DNA of 64,000 nucleotides from contig JBBDYG010000091.1 in the NCBI GenBank assembly GCA_040901765.1, forward strand, positions 1 through 64,000, in the 5' to 3' direction. The first letter of the stretch is position 1. Each line of letters begins with the position of its first letter. The notes under the pieces are model-generated. The model did not search any database and had not been told where the DNA came from. It saw only the letters and a list, made by a program, of their open reading frames with translations. Position numbers and translations under genes: made by a program. Below are positions 54,286-62,633 of this stretch, one piece after another. This stretch comes from JBBDYG01 sp040901765. Its GTDB lineage: Bacteria > Planctomycetota > Planctomycetia > Pirellulales > Lacipirellulaceae.

Positions 54286-54952
54286 TTTCTACCTTCTGCC
54301 TCCCCGCTTGTCGTTTATCTGCCATCGCTTCTCCCACTAATTCAGTGAACAACGCGTCCATGTCGGCTGCCGCCTGCACGCCTTTGCGTCCAAACCGGCC
54401 GACCACGGTTCCCTGCTGTGCAGCATCTCTGAACGATTGCAGGTCGCGAATGACGCACGACGCGACTTGAAGCCCAAGCTTGGGAGCGTTGTCGCGAAGC
54501 TCCCGGCTAATCGTGTCGTGGGTTTTCATCTTGTTGAGCACCAGTCTGCCCTCGGGCCTCCCGCCGTTGATCCCTTGGGCGTACCGAAGGACCGTCGTGG
54601 CTCCGGCGACCGACCGAACATCAAGGATCGAAGGCGAAATCGGGAAAATTGCCAAGTCCGCAAGAATGAGCAAGGTGCGGCTCAGATCTTCTAGCCCTCC
54701 GGGAGCATCCCCGACAACAAAATCGTGGCTGGAAATCAATTCTTGGGCGATTACGAGGCACTCCTCGGCAGTGTCAGCGACCCGAACGGCAATTTCCGGT
54801 TCAACTTCGCCAATCCACTGCGAACTCGAACGTTGTTTGTCCGTGTCGAGCAACGCCGTTTGAAAACCCTGGTCGAAGAGCCACACGGCGAGGTGCGTCG
54901 CGAGCGTGCTTTTGCCCACGCCGCCTTTGGAATTTGCGCAAACGATCATCAT
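54278..54952 (-). CDS. parA: ParA-family partition ATPase
   Basis: From ATG 54952 the 224-residue protein begins MMIVCANSKGGVGKST, the deviant Walker A with KGG. It continues with LLDTDKQRSSSQWIGEVEPE and VVGDAPGG (Walker A' and B). Its short length without an N-terminal HTH marks it as a type Ib ParA, typical of plasmids with a small ribbon-helix-helix partner. It positions and segregates the replicon. The start fits family length far better than an upstream in-frame ATG at 55084. Confidence 0.93.
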   Translation of the reverse strand: MMIVCANSKGGVGKSTLATHLAVWLFDQGFQTALLDTDKQRSSSQWIGEVEPEIAVRVADTAEECLVIAQELISSHDFVVGDAPGGLEDLSRTLLILADLAIFPISPSILDVRSVAGATTVLRYAQGINGGRPEGRLVLNKMKTHDTISRELRDNAPKLGLQVASCVIRDLQSFRDAAQQGTVVGRFGRKGVQAAADMDALFTELVGEAMADKRQAGRQKVENG

Positions 54953-55097
54953 GCTTCGACAGTCGCACGAAAGCTTCCAGACTGACAAGCATGTTTCTTT
55001 GCGGCGATGCATTATTTCTGACAGGCATTCCGGCTGGCCTGCTGGGACGCTTCGCGACTGCGCGGCAACCATCACGGCTTTCAACCCGTTATGTCGG

Positions 55098-55130
55098 TCA
55101 GCAAGTCAGCAAGCATGCTTACATGCTGGC
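55098..55130. promoter_or_regulatory. Palindromes upstream of parA, possible parS or operator
   Basis: The word GTCAGCAA occurs twice in tandem at about 55097-55112, running into the palindrome AAGCATGCTT (55111-55120) and then ACATGCTG. A related AAGCATGTTT occurs near 54987. Such clustered small palindromes before parA fit a centromere or autoregulatory site. Confidence 0.45.
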
Positions 55131-55236
55131 AACTCCAAGCCTGAATCGGTCACACGCCAGACAGCGGGCATTTCCAATTCGCTAAAAACGTATGTGAAGC
55201 CCCTAGAGGGAAAGCGTGCAGAAAAGCCTGGCATTC

Positions 55237-55510
55237 TACGGTGAAACGATGCAGAGTTTCTCCGTCATCATCGACTCGGCACAGACTTAATACGGTGAAC
55301 CGAGACAGGGATCGGCGCCAATACGATCCCAGATCGATCTCGCGGCCACATTCGACCTTAGGGTGAAGCGAGGCAGGAACCTACGGTGAAGCGAGACAGA
55401 TTCGGGAAATGTTCTACAGGGAAATGAAACAGGCAACTGCGGTGAAGTGAAGCAGGAAGAGGAGGGAAACGAGACAGGAAACATCTCGCCTCTACGGTGA
55501 AATGAGACAG
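55237..55510 (+). other. Plasmid replication origin: eight iterons
   Basis: Eight 18-bp direct repeats close to TACGGTGAAACGAGACAG start at 55237, 55291, 55359, 55382, 55415, 55438, 55460 and 55493. The last six are spaced 23, 33, 23, 22 and 33 bp, whole helical turns, so initiator molecules would stack on one DNA face. An AT-rich stretch at about 55511-55600 and then rep follow. Confidence 0.92.
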
Positions 55511-55629
55511 AAAAAACAGGCGTAAGTATTCGATAGAAAAAGGCTTTTCAAGGGTGTAACTCTTGTGTTAATAACTTTAAGTAACTTGCAACAACAGATG
55601 ACCTGTTGCTGCTTTCTTCATGAGGATTG

Positions 55630-57063
55630 ATGGAACATGCTACTCCGAGAGATTCGCTGCACACGCTGGCTCCGATGCCGTTCGATCTTGAAGACGGCCG
55701 CGATGAACTGAACCTGGCCGAGTTTCCACTGGCGGCGATTGCCGACCGCGTGCCCGACAATCAAAAGACGCTCGTCTTCGAAGACAAGATTTTCGATTCC
55801 GGCAAGTCAGAAATGATCACGCGGCGGCTGACGATCTCGGCTTCCGACAAGTACGGGCTGCCGACTTCGCTCGATGATGAAGTAATCCTCGGGCTCATCC
55901 AACTCACGAAGAAAAACCGCTTCACTGAGCGCAAAGTAAACTTCAGCCGCTACCAGCTCATTCAGATCCTGGGATGGCGCCACGAGGGGCGTAGTTACGA
56001 GCGACTTGAAAAATCACTTAAGCGCTGGCTCGGCGTAACGCTTTACTATGACAAAGCCTGGTGGGATAAAGACGAGCAGACATGGGTTAACGAGAACTTT
56101 CATATCCTGGAGCAGGTGACACTCTACGATCAGGAGCGGAGACTGAAGCGACTGCGGAGCACCAATGCGGAGCCGCCGCTTTCCTCCTTTGCTTGGAACG
56201 AAGTCGTCTTTCGCAGCTTCAAATCCGGCTACTTGAAAGCAATTGACTTCGGCGTCTTTCGGCAGCTTGAGTACGCCGCTGCCAAGCGCATGTACCGCTT
56301 TCTCGACAAGCGGTTCTATCATAAGTCCCGCTGGGAATTTGATCTGACGGAATTTGCCTGCGAGCATATCGGCGTGAGCCGAAACTACGATACGGGCCAA
56401 CTCAAACGGCGGCTGCAACCGGCGATCGCCGAGCTTGAGGCCGTCGAGTTTCTTGAAGTTCTTCCGATAGCTCAGCGATACGTGAAGATCTCTCGCAGCC
56501 AATGGCGAATCGTCTTTGTTAAAAAAGCTGTTCCGCAAATCGAGCCGTTGAGTCAAGAAGGGGCACTTCTCATCAAGCGGCTAGCCGATCGCGGCGTCAC
56601 CCGGTCGGTGGCAACGGAACTGGTCCGCGACTATTCGACGGAACTGATTGAAACTCAAATTGAAGTCCTCGACCGACTGTGCCAGGCAAAAGAAGGGGAG
56701 TCGATTCGCAATGCGGCAGGCTACCTCGTGAAGTCGATTCGCGAAGGCTATGTTCCGCGCGCGAACATCTTTCCGAAGCGAGCAGTGCCAAAACCATGCC
56801 CCGGAACCAAGGCAGAACTTCCACCTCAAACAGATCCCGTCCAGGATAAGGTCAATGCGTATTTGTCATCGCTCGGAAGCGAAGAGCTTGAGGAGGTGGA
56901 ACGAACGGGCCTCGAAAATGCCGAGCAAACCCTTATCGACGGCTACCAGCGTTCAAAGCGCACCGGCGGCCCGGCTTTCCGCGTCTACCGTCGCATGGTC
57001 CAGGAGCGGGAAGCAAAGCGATTACTCCTCAGCCCTACTGCGACATCGAAAACCGCAGCATAG
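55630..57063 (+). CDS. repA: RepA-type plasmid replication initiator
   Basis: ATG 55630 has AGGATTG upstream (a TTG three bases earlier is also possible). The roughly 477-residue protein has the replication initiator protein A (RPA, PF10134) core, about residues 40-300: LVFEDKIFDSGKSEMITRRL, KYGLPTSLDDEVILGLIQL and LRRLQPAIAELEAVEFL. Winged-helix segments recognise iterons, which lie directly upstream. The C-terminal helical and linker region (about 320-477) is variable. It is reverse in orientation to parA. Confidence 0.93.
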   Translation: MEHATPRDSLHTLAPMPFDLEDGRDELNLAEFPLAAIADRVPDNQKTLVFEDKIFDSGKSEMITRRLTISASDKYGLPTSLDDEVILGLIQLTKKNRFTERKVNFSRYQLIQILGWRHEGRSYERLEKSLKRWLGVTLYYDKAWWDKDEQTWVNENFHILEQVTLYDQERRLKRLRSTNAEPPLSSFAWNEVVFRSFKSGYLKAIDFGVFRQLEYAAAKRMYRFLDKRFYHKSRWEFDLTEFACEHIGVSRNYDTGQLKRRLQPAIAELEAVEFLEVLPIAQRYVKISRSQWRIVFVKKAVPQIEPLSQEGALLIKRLADRGVTRSVATELVRDYSTELIETQIEVLDRLCQAKEGESIRNAAGYLVKSIREGYVPRANIFPKRAVPKPCPGTKAELPPQTDPVQDKVNAYLSSLGSEELEEVERTGLENAEQTLIDGYQRSKRTGGPAFRVYRRMVQEREAKRLLLSPTATSKTAA

Positions 57064-57406
57064 TGCTACTGGCCTTACAGCGGCAGCCACGGGCCGCTTT
57101 TGAAGCGGTGACTCTCGAAGACTCATCGACATCCGAATGCGGCAACTACCTACGAGCCGCCGTGATCGGACCAGGGGCAATTGACATTGCTTTCTGCCGC
57201 GGCTAAAGTAGCGTTCGATTTCGTCAGTTGAGATCGACTAATATTTGCCATCTACCAGATGACTGTTCTCATGAATCACGCGGGCTGAGCCCTCTCTTTT
57301 AGCTCATTTCTTTCCCGCGTCATCGTTGCCTCCTCCGTGCAATCCAGGTCTCTTTTCAGACCTTGGTTAGCCGTCCAAGCGAGGCGCTTACCCTTCACCT
57401 CTGCCT
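57064..57406. other. Intergenic gap after rep
   Basis: No gene or strong hairpin was recognised in these roughly 340 bp. Confidence 0.5.
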
Positions 57407-59671
57407 ATGTACTTTGCTCAACTTCACATGAGATACAACAAACTCTACCGACGACTACTGCCGTTCGCTGTGATCATCACTTCCTTCTCGTGTACTTGGA
57501 ATTCCCGCGCAGAAGGTGCGACCTTCCGAGGCATTTCCGATATGACTGGCGCAACTGCAATTAGTTCGAATGGAAAATATGTCGTTGGCGTTTCTCCAAA
57601 CGGAGGAATGCGTTGGTCAGAAGCGGAAGGCAGCGTGCCACTAACGGATGTCTATTACCCTCGTGGAGTGTCTGCGGACGGACAAACGGTTGTCGGTAAT
57701 GGCCGTGGTGGTGGAGAGGGTGCTCCGCGTCCACAAATTTGGGTGAATGGTAAGAATTACTCGTCACCAGGCGCGGTGACGGGAACTGGTCCTCCGATAT
57801 ATTGGGATACTACTCTGAATGCAGTGTCTGATAGCGGATTTCGGGTGATTGGAACAGAACGTGGGAGAGGCCAAGATGTCATGGGTGCTGCGTTGTGGCT
57901 CGGCACTGCCAGAGTCGAGCCAACTTCATCGGGCGAAGGATTTATTGGCTGGCCTATTAGTCCAGGTTCGACCCGCGCCTACGAGGGTCTTGACATGTCT
58001 TTTACCGGCAACACCGTACTCGGATCGAGTGAGTCAGGTGCTGTCATTTGGCGAACCGGTCAGGACTTAGGCACTCTGCAAGGTCTCACGACTGGTGCAC
58101 ACTTGCAACATTTGTCGCCAAATGGTCGATATGCGGTTGGCAGAGGGGTTCTCTATGACATTGACGGCAAAGTCGAAACCCGCTTCACGACGCCAGGTCT
58201 CGTCCTCAACGATGCCACTGGCGTCTCGAATAACAAGCGCGTAGTTGGTAATGTCTCCGACAACTCGATGACACGCCCGTTCTACTGGGACGATGGCCTG
58301 TCGACCGCCATCGATTTGAAGGGCTATCTGATAAATCAGCCAGGCCTCTCGCCTGCGCTGCAGGGTTGGACACTGACGGGGGCAAGTGATATCTCCGCCG
58401 ACGGTCGTACAATCGTCGGAACGGGGATCAATCCGCAAGGTCAGCAGCAGGCATGGATTGCCGACATCGCAAAATATGTAGTTCTCAACTTTGGTCAGGC
58501 AACGCCGGGGCAGTTCAAGCACACCCCTACGCCGACGGATCCAGGCTTCCATGAGTATATTCCGACGGGATCTGGTTTGGGTTCTCTGGCAGTCGCTCCT
58601 AACGACCAGCAAACATTGGTCGAAGAAGTACAAGCGATATTTGACAGGTCGGGTGTAAAAAACATTGAAGTTACTACGGATCAGAACCTGCAAGCGACAG
58701 CCGTAAACGTGTATTTCGCTTCACAAGATTGGCCGAATGAGGACGTGGCTGGGGCAAGTCTTACTGAATACCTAGACCCGGTAACAGGGACCCAAGTACT
58801 CGGTATCAACCGACACGCAACGACAAATACTGGCAATGTGATAGTATTCCCGAAAGCTTTTGCGGCGAACGCACCTCCTCGTGACTTTGGCGGCCTCGAA
58901 TTCGTTTCGGAGACAATTGCTCACGAAGTCGGCCATGCCCTCGGACTGATGCACGTAGATCTCAACGGACCGTTTGGTCCCAACGCAGGCGGTAGTGCTG
59001 GCGGGCCATTTGAGGTAATGGAGCGAGGCGCGCGTAAAAATGACCCAGAGCAGTTCCACAACGCAGAGATGCCGATAATGACCGGCGGTTTGCCAGTTCA
59101 AAATCCGTTTTCGCAACAGCAGTACACAAGCAATCCACTCTTCGGATTGAGACATTTCGTCGATGGAATACCTGAATCGGCATTGATCGCGCAGGGCGCC
59201 CAACAAGTACTACCGGGACACCTGGAAGGAGACGCCATCCTCTTTATCAATGGGGAGTTTCTTGAGTTTTTTGCGCCAGATCGAGAACTCTACAACGTAC
59301 AGCTTCTACTTGGTTTGCCGTTAACAGGCGAAAGTGGATATGTCACGGTTAAAAATGTGCCCGTCTCGACTATTTCACAAGTCGGCAATCTATTGAAAGG
59401 CCTACCACTTGGATCTGCCTTCAAACTTTTAGCCGCGACAGAACAAGGTGGAGCGCTGGATGTAGGTATAGCGACTTTGGATGACGATGGCCTTGGAAGT
59501 GTCGAAGTGCCTTTAACGGGTTACTTCACGGAATTTGCTCTTACCAAGTTCAACACCGACGGTACTTACATGATTCTCGCTACGGGATCGTTTGGACAGG
59601 TGCCAGAGCCAAGTTGCATAATGCTCGCCTTATTTGGAGTTGTTTGCACTCGCCTGAGATGGAGGCGCTGA
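57407..59671 (+). CDS. PEP-CTERM protein with HAF repeats and metzincin-type protease motif
   Basis: The start is uncertain between ATG 57407 and 57428; the latter gives a better signal peptide (MRYNKLYRRLLPFAVIITSF). About five to six HAF-type repeats follow (GVSADGQTVVGNG, GVSNNKRVVGNVSDN, DISADGRTIVGTGINPQG), a beta-propeller-like module. A zinc-protease motif HEVGHALGLMH (HExxHxxGxxH) lies around residue 503-513 and is intact for metzincin-type catalysis. The C-terminus is a PEP-CTERM tail (QVPEPSCIMLALFGVVCTRL). An extracellular protease with a propeller is unusual. It is less GC-rich than the chromosomal PEP-CTERM genes, suggesting transfer with the element. Confidence 0.82.
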   Translation: MYFAQLHMRYNKLYRRLLPFAVIITSFSCTWNSRAEGATFRGISDMTGATAISSNGKYVVGVSPNGGMRWSEAEGSVPLTDVYYPRGVSADGQTVVGNGRGGGEGAPRPQIWVNGKNYSSPGAVTGTGPPIYWDTTLNAVSDSGFRVIGTERGRGQDVMGAALWLGTARVEPTSSGEGFIGWPISPGSTRAYEGLDMSFTGNTVLGSSESGAVIWRTGQDLGTLQGLTTGAHLQHLSPNGRYAVGRGVLYDIDGKVETRFTTPGLVLNDATGVSNNKRVVGNVSDNSMTRPFYWDDGLSTAIDLKGYLINQPGLSPALQGWTLTGASDISADGRTIVGTGINPQGQQQAWIADIAKYVVLNFGQATPGQFKHTPTPTDPGFHEYIPTGSGLGSLAVAPNDQQTLVEEVQAIFDRSGVKNIEVTTDQNLQATAVNVYFASQDWPNEDVAGASLTEYLDPVTGTQVLGINRHATTNTGNVIVFPKAFAANAPPRDFGGLEFVSETIAHEVGHALGLMHVDLNGPFGPNAGGSAGGPFEVMERGARKNDPEQFHNAEMPIMTGGLPVQNPFSQQQYTSNPLFGLRHFVDGIPESALIAQGAQQVLPGHLEGDAILFINGEFLEFFAPDRELYNVQLLLGLPLTGESGYVTVKNVPVSTISQVGNLLKGLPLGSAFKLLAATEQGGALDVGIATLDDDGLGSVEVPLTGYFTEFALTKFNTDGTYMILATGSFGQVPEPSCIMLALFGVVCTRLRWRR

Positions 59672-60019
59672 GAGCAAAAACTGGCATTTCCCGTCCCGGC
59701 ACATCGCAGTTGTCGATGGGCATGGGAATGAGTCGCAATATTCGGACGAGCACCTGACTCCGCCGGATGACTTCAGATGGGCAAGTAATTTCTCACAACC
59801 TTTGTCTAGATAATCCTGAGCCTGTTTCTGGACTTCGCGATTGGCGAGGGTGCCATTGCAGTCTCCTGTATCGCAACGAGTGTGAAGCTCGATGCAATCC
59901 GAGTCGGTTTTACAGATCGCGAATTTCTCCAGCATTTCTTCGGCAACAAGTGACCGTACGAGTAAAGCGAGCAACGTGCATGCAGGCACAATGCACAGAA
60001 GCAATTTCGATACGCGCAT
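59630..60019 (-). CDS. Small secreted cysteine-rich protein
   Basis: From ATG 60019 (MRVSKLLLCIVPACTLLALL) a signal peptide is evident, and the 129-residue product carries about ten further Cys residues in spaced pairs (ICKTDSDCIELHTRC, DTGDCNGT, EYCDSFPC, CRDGKCQF). The pattern suggests a disulfide-rich exported protein. It is convergent with and overlaps the protease gene by 42 bp. No clear ribosome site is present and the family is not recognised, but the Cys layout makes it more likely real than a shadow. Confidence 0.55.
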   Translation of the reverse strand: MRVSKLLLCIVPACTLLALLVRSLVAEEMLEKFAICKTDSDCIELHTRCDTGDCNGTLANREVQKQAQDYLDKGCEKLLAHLKSSGGVRCSSEYCDSFPCPSTTAMCRDGKCQFLLSAPPSQASANNSK

Positions 60020-60129
60020 TTGACGCATTCATCGGTAGTACCACGTACGACTTGTGAGGGCAACGATTTTCACTAAGGATACCACTCACAAGAATTGCCT
60101 ATGCATATCAAACTGTGTTATATGTGGCT

Positions 60130-61560
60130 TCCAGAAGGGCGTCAGGATAGGCCCTTCGACTGTCGATGATCGTAAAACGCTTTGACAAGATCCATCCGTT
60201 TGGAAGTGATCGCCCGAGGAGCATGGCCGCCAGCCATGTCGAAAGGGGACGGAGTTTACCACCCGTCATGATCGCTTGCCGGTAGAGCCGGATACGCGGA
60301 AACGTGTTTGTCCGTGCTCGAAGGAGGCTTTCCAGAGTAATCCTTTTGGACCGAACTGCCTTTGTTTCGCAGTCCCACAACGAGAGAGTAATCCTGGATT
60401 TCTATCCTATAGCGCTAACTTCTTTTTTCGCTCCGAATGGGGGCGATGCGGAAATTCTTGCGGTGGAGTTCTGTCGCAAGCCGTCAGTTTTCAAAGTCGG
60501 TGAGGCCATGCTCTGCATGGCGTAATCCACACACGGGGTTCGCTTCCTGATCTCAGGAGCGTACGACGTTGTCCGGCGTGGGGAGCCACGAGTCCAGCGA
60601 TGGGCCGTGCCGGGGAGTGACATCCTCGGGTATCAAAGCAAGTCTTTGAACGTGAATAGCTCAACCATGAAAGGCGAGTAATCGCTTGCCGGTAAGCTTC
60701 GAGAGAGTCGATGCCGAAACTTGTACCGCTGGTCGATAGACTGGTGGTACCGGGGACAAGCAACCGTTTCGCGGTAAGGGTAGCTTCTAGATTCGAGCCC
60801 TGAAACCGCAAAGAGGTTGACCGATAAGGTTGAATCTCTTGCGTCGAGTAGGACGGCCGGAAGGCCGCACCTAGAAACGTGATTTGCCATGCTGGGCAAC
60901 CAGCTCACCCACGGAACTCTCAAAGCGAAGATTCTGACTAACGCAGGAACCACTACGGCCGCCGGATTGGTAACCGGTGCGTCGCAGTCAGCGACGTGAT
61001 TAAAACGCCGTAGTGGGGGAGTGGGCTGCAAGTAGAAAGCCAAGCATCGCCAAGGCGGAAGCCGATGCGAGCTTGGGCGATGGTCTTTGCGAAGGCAAAG
61101 ACGCGACCTTTGATGCATGACGCATCGCGGTCGCGCCGGGCAAGGCAGTCCGGACTCGTTGGCGTTCTGGGTGGCACCAGGACAAACAAGCCACGACGAA
61201 AGCAGCGACTGGCCTTTAGGCCAAACGGATGGACAATGCTGCGCGCTTGCCGGGATTTGTATTACCCGCAAACGCATTCGCAGCATTTACATTGTTGGAA
61301 GCAATTTGAGTAAAACGAGTTCTCTTCGGAAGAAGAGGAGTCCTTTGGCAGCGAATCGAGGGTGAACAGTCGGCGTGTATTTTTTTCACGACGACGTTTA
61401 CCCCGAGGTTTTCGGTACAGCGGTGGCATGGAATTGAGCGCGTGGCTGCTATGAATTTAGCAGCCACGCTGCTCCCGCCGCCGCGACTGAAAGGCTTTTG
61501 AGAAAAAGGTTCAGAAGGATTTTCGAGAGGTTCTCGAAAGCCTGTCTGCATTCCTCAAGG
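60130..61560 (+). ncRNA. Putative large ornate structured RNA
   Basis: There is no convincing coding sequence across 1.4 kb, but stems are densely packed. GNRA-capped hairpins are 60674-60685 (GUAA), 60854-60867 (GGAA), 60891-60904 (GCAA) and 61322-61337 (GGAA). Other perfect stems are 60950-60959 with 61007-61016 (enclosing 60980-60996), 61083-61102, 61102-61135 (enclosing 61112-61126), 61235-61243 with 61279-61287, 61440-61469 and 61521-61539. Wobble-rich stems are 60723-60750, 60807-60843 and 60610-60629. The G.U pairs and GNRA loops exist only on the + strand. A weak promoter (TTGCCT, 17 bp, TTATAT at 60118) would start it near 60130. The class is not identified. Confidence 0.65.
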
Positions 61561-61593
61561 GATCGCGGCTAAGGCGTAAAGGATTTTCTTATC

Positions 61594-61628
61594 AGGGCGA
61601 ACAACAAGGATTTTGTTCGCCCTTCTTT
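61594..61628 (+). terminator. Strong hairpin before the basic-protein gene: terminator or attenuator
   Basis: AGGGCGAACAA (61594-61604) and TTGTTCGCCCT (61613-61623) form a perfect 11-pair stem with an 8-base loop, followed by TCTTT. It stands 46 bases before the ribosome site and ATG of the next gene, so it either ends the structured RNA or attenuates the downstream gene. Confidence 0.72.
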
Positions 61629-61673
61629 GCGAGTGCTTGCACGATGCGAGCGGTCACCAAGGAGGGTTACATC

Positions 61674-62390
61674 ATGGAGTACAAATACGAAGTCACAAGT
61701 CTTGTCGGATTCTTGCAGCGCGTCGCTACGCATCTTCTGCCTAAGGGCTATTACTTCTTCGTGCAAGGGACGTTGCCGGAAGGCAAGGATCCCGCAGCAC
61801 TCGACGCGAAGCTTCTTTCAAAGTACGACGTAGAAAAGACTGAAGGGGCAAGACGTTGGCGCAAAAGCCAGGGTCTCGGCAACGTCCAGTACGTCCGATT
61901 CCAGAGATCCTGGATCCTTCTTGCGACGCACGGCGACCATGCCATCCGGGAAGGCGAGAGCGAGAACTTGAAAGACGTTCGCCGGGCGCCGCTCCGCGTC
62001 GGCAACTATGCCGTCTACGTGAAGCGAGGGAACTTCCTCAAGCGGTTCACTGACGATGAAGAGACAACGCCTGACGGCAAGTGGCGTGTTCGGGTCTTGA
62101 TTGCTCGCGAGCCGTACCGGGAACTCTGTGCCTACTTCCTGTCGATTGCCTGCCACCGCCGAGCGGAGGCTTTGGCCGAGGAGCTTTACTCTTTGCCGTA
62201 TGAGCCCTACGCCCCAGTCCGAAAGCAACTCCTGAAGTTGCTCCGGCTCATTAACTCGAAGCGTCAGGCAGCGGGCTACTCAAAGATTCCGCCGACCTGC
62301 CTCCGCTTCAAGCGCGCCATTGTTCGGTCCTTTGATCCTGCCGGGGCCATTGTCAACACTAATCCTCCGCATTCGATTGAACGATGTTGA
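61674..62390 (+). CDS. Basic protein of unknown family beside the structured RNA
   Basis: ATG 61674 has a near-ideal ribosome site (AAGGAGGGTTACATC). The 238-residue product is strongly basic, with Arg/Lys clusters (GARRWRKSQGLGNVQYVRF, VRKQLLKLLRLINSKRQAAG, LRFKRAIVRS). The N-terminal half (LLPKGYYFFVQGTLPEGKDP) looks like a compact alpha/beta domain and the C-terminal half is helical. No signal peptide or membrane segment is seen, so it is cytoplasmic and suited to nucleic-acid binding. I recognise no named domain. Co-orientation and the short gap to the large RNA suggest a ribonucleoprotein or regulatory pair (inference). Confidence 0.8.
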   Translation: MEYKYEVTSLVGFLQRVATHLLPKGYYFFVQGTLPEGKDPAALDAKLLSKYDVEKTEGARRWRKSQGLGNVQYVRFQRSWILLATHGDHAIREGESENLKDVRRAPLRVGNYAVYVKRGNFLKRFTDDEETTPDGKWRVRVLIAREPYRELCAYFLSIACHRRAEALAEELYSLPYEPYAPVRKQLLKLLRLINSKRQAAGYSKIPPTCLRFKRAIVRSFDPAGAIVNTNPPHSIERC

Positions 62391-62572
62391 AGCAACTGGC
62401 AACGTTCAGCCGCTAGTTACGACTCCAACGCTTCGCAGACGTGAGTCTCGCATCAACGTGTGCAAGGATTCGACATCGCTCCGCAGTGGGTCGCGCCAAC
62501 GCGCTTTTGAACCAGGCAGGTTAGGCAGCGGAAGCCAGGCGCTGCTAGCAGGCAATAGTGTGGCGCATAAAA

Positions 62573-62601
62573 GCGCGCCCACGGAGGGGCCGTGGGCGCG
62601 C
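62573..62601 (-). terminator. Intrinsic terminator of the small exported protein gene
   Basis: A perfect 12-pair GC-rich stem (62573-62584 with 62590-62601, loop AGGGG on +) is followed on the minus strand by TTTT. It lies 33 bp past the stop of the 62634-63053 gene and would also block read-through from the basic-protein gene. Confidence 0.85.
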
Positions 62602-62633
62602 GAAATCAGCCATCATCTTTTGCGCTTCGAGGG

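Larger units (their letters stand above)
32075..57063. mobile_element. Integrated mobilizable plasmid-like element (right end unresolved)
   Basis: The stretch holds a tyrosine integrase at a tmRNA site, an excisionase-like gene, a MobF relaxase, a coupling ATPase, ParA plus partner, iterons and a RepA-type initiator, all plasmid hallmarks. No type IV secretion channel genes are seen, so transfer would need a helper. The limits given are minimal: from the tmRNA end to the end of rep. No duplicate of the tmRNA 3' end was found to the right, so the element may extend further. Confidence 0.8.

Noticed and set aside
60285..60319. Hairpin resembling group II intron domain V (starts GAGCCG, GGAAA loop region)
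   Set aside because: The bulge and tetraloop geometry of domain V are not met, upstream space is too short for domains I-IV, and no intron-encoded protein is present.
60633..61286. A 217-codon minus-strand frame across the structured RNA region
   Set aside because: No ribosome site or recognisable domain, composition is odd (Pro/Arg/Ser-rich), and it lies antisense to dense, wobble-supported stems. It is best read as a by-product of the RNA.
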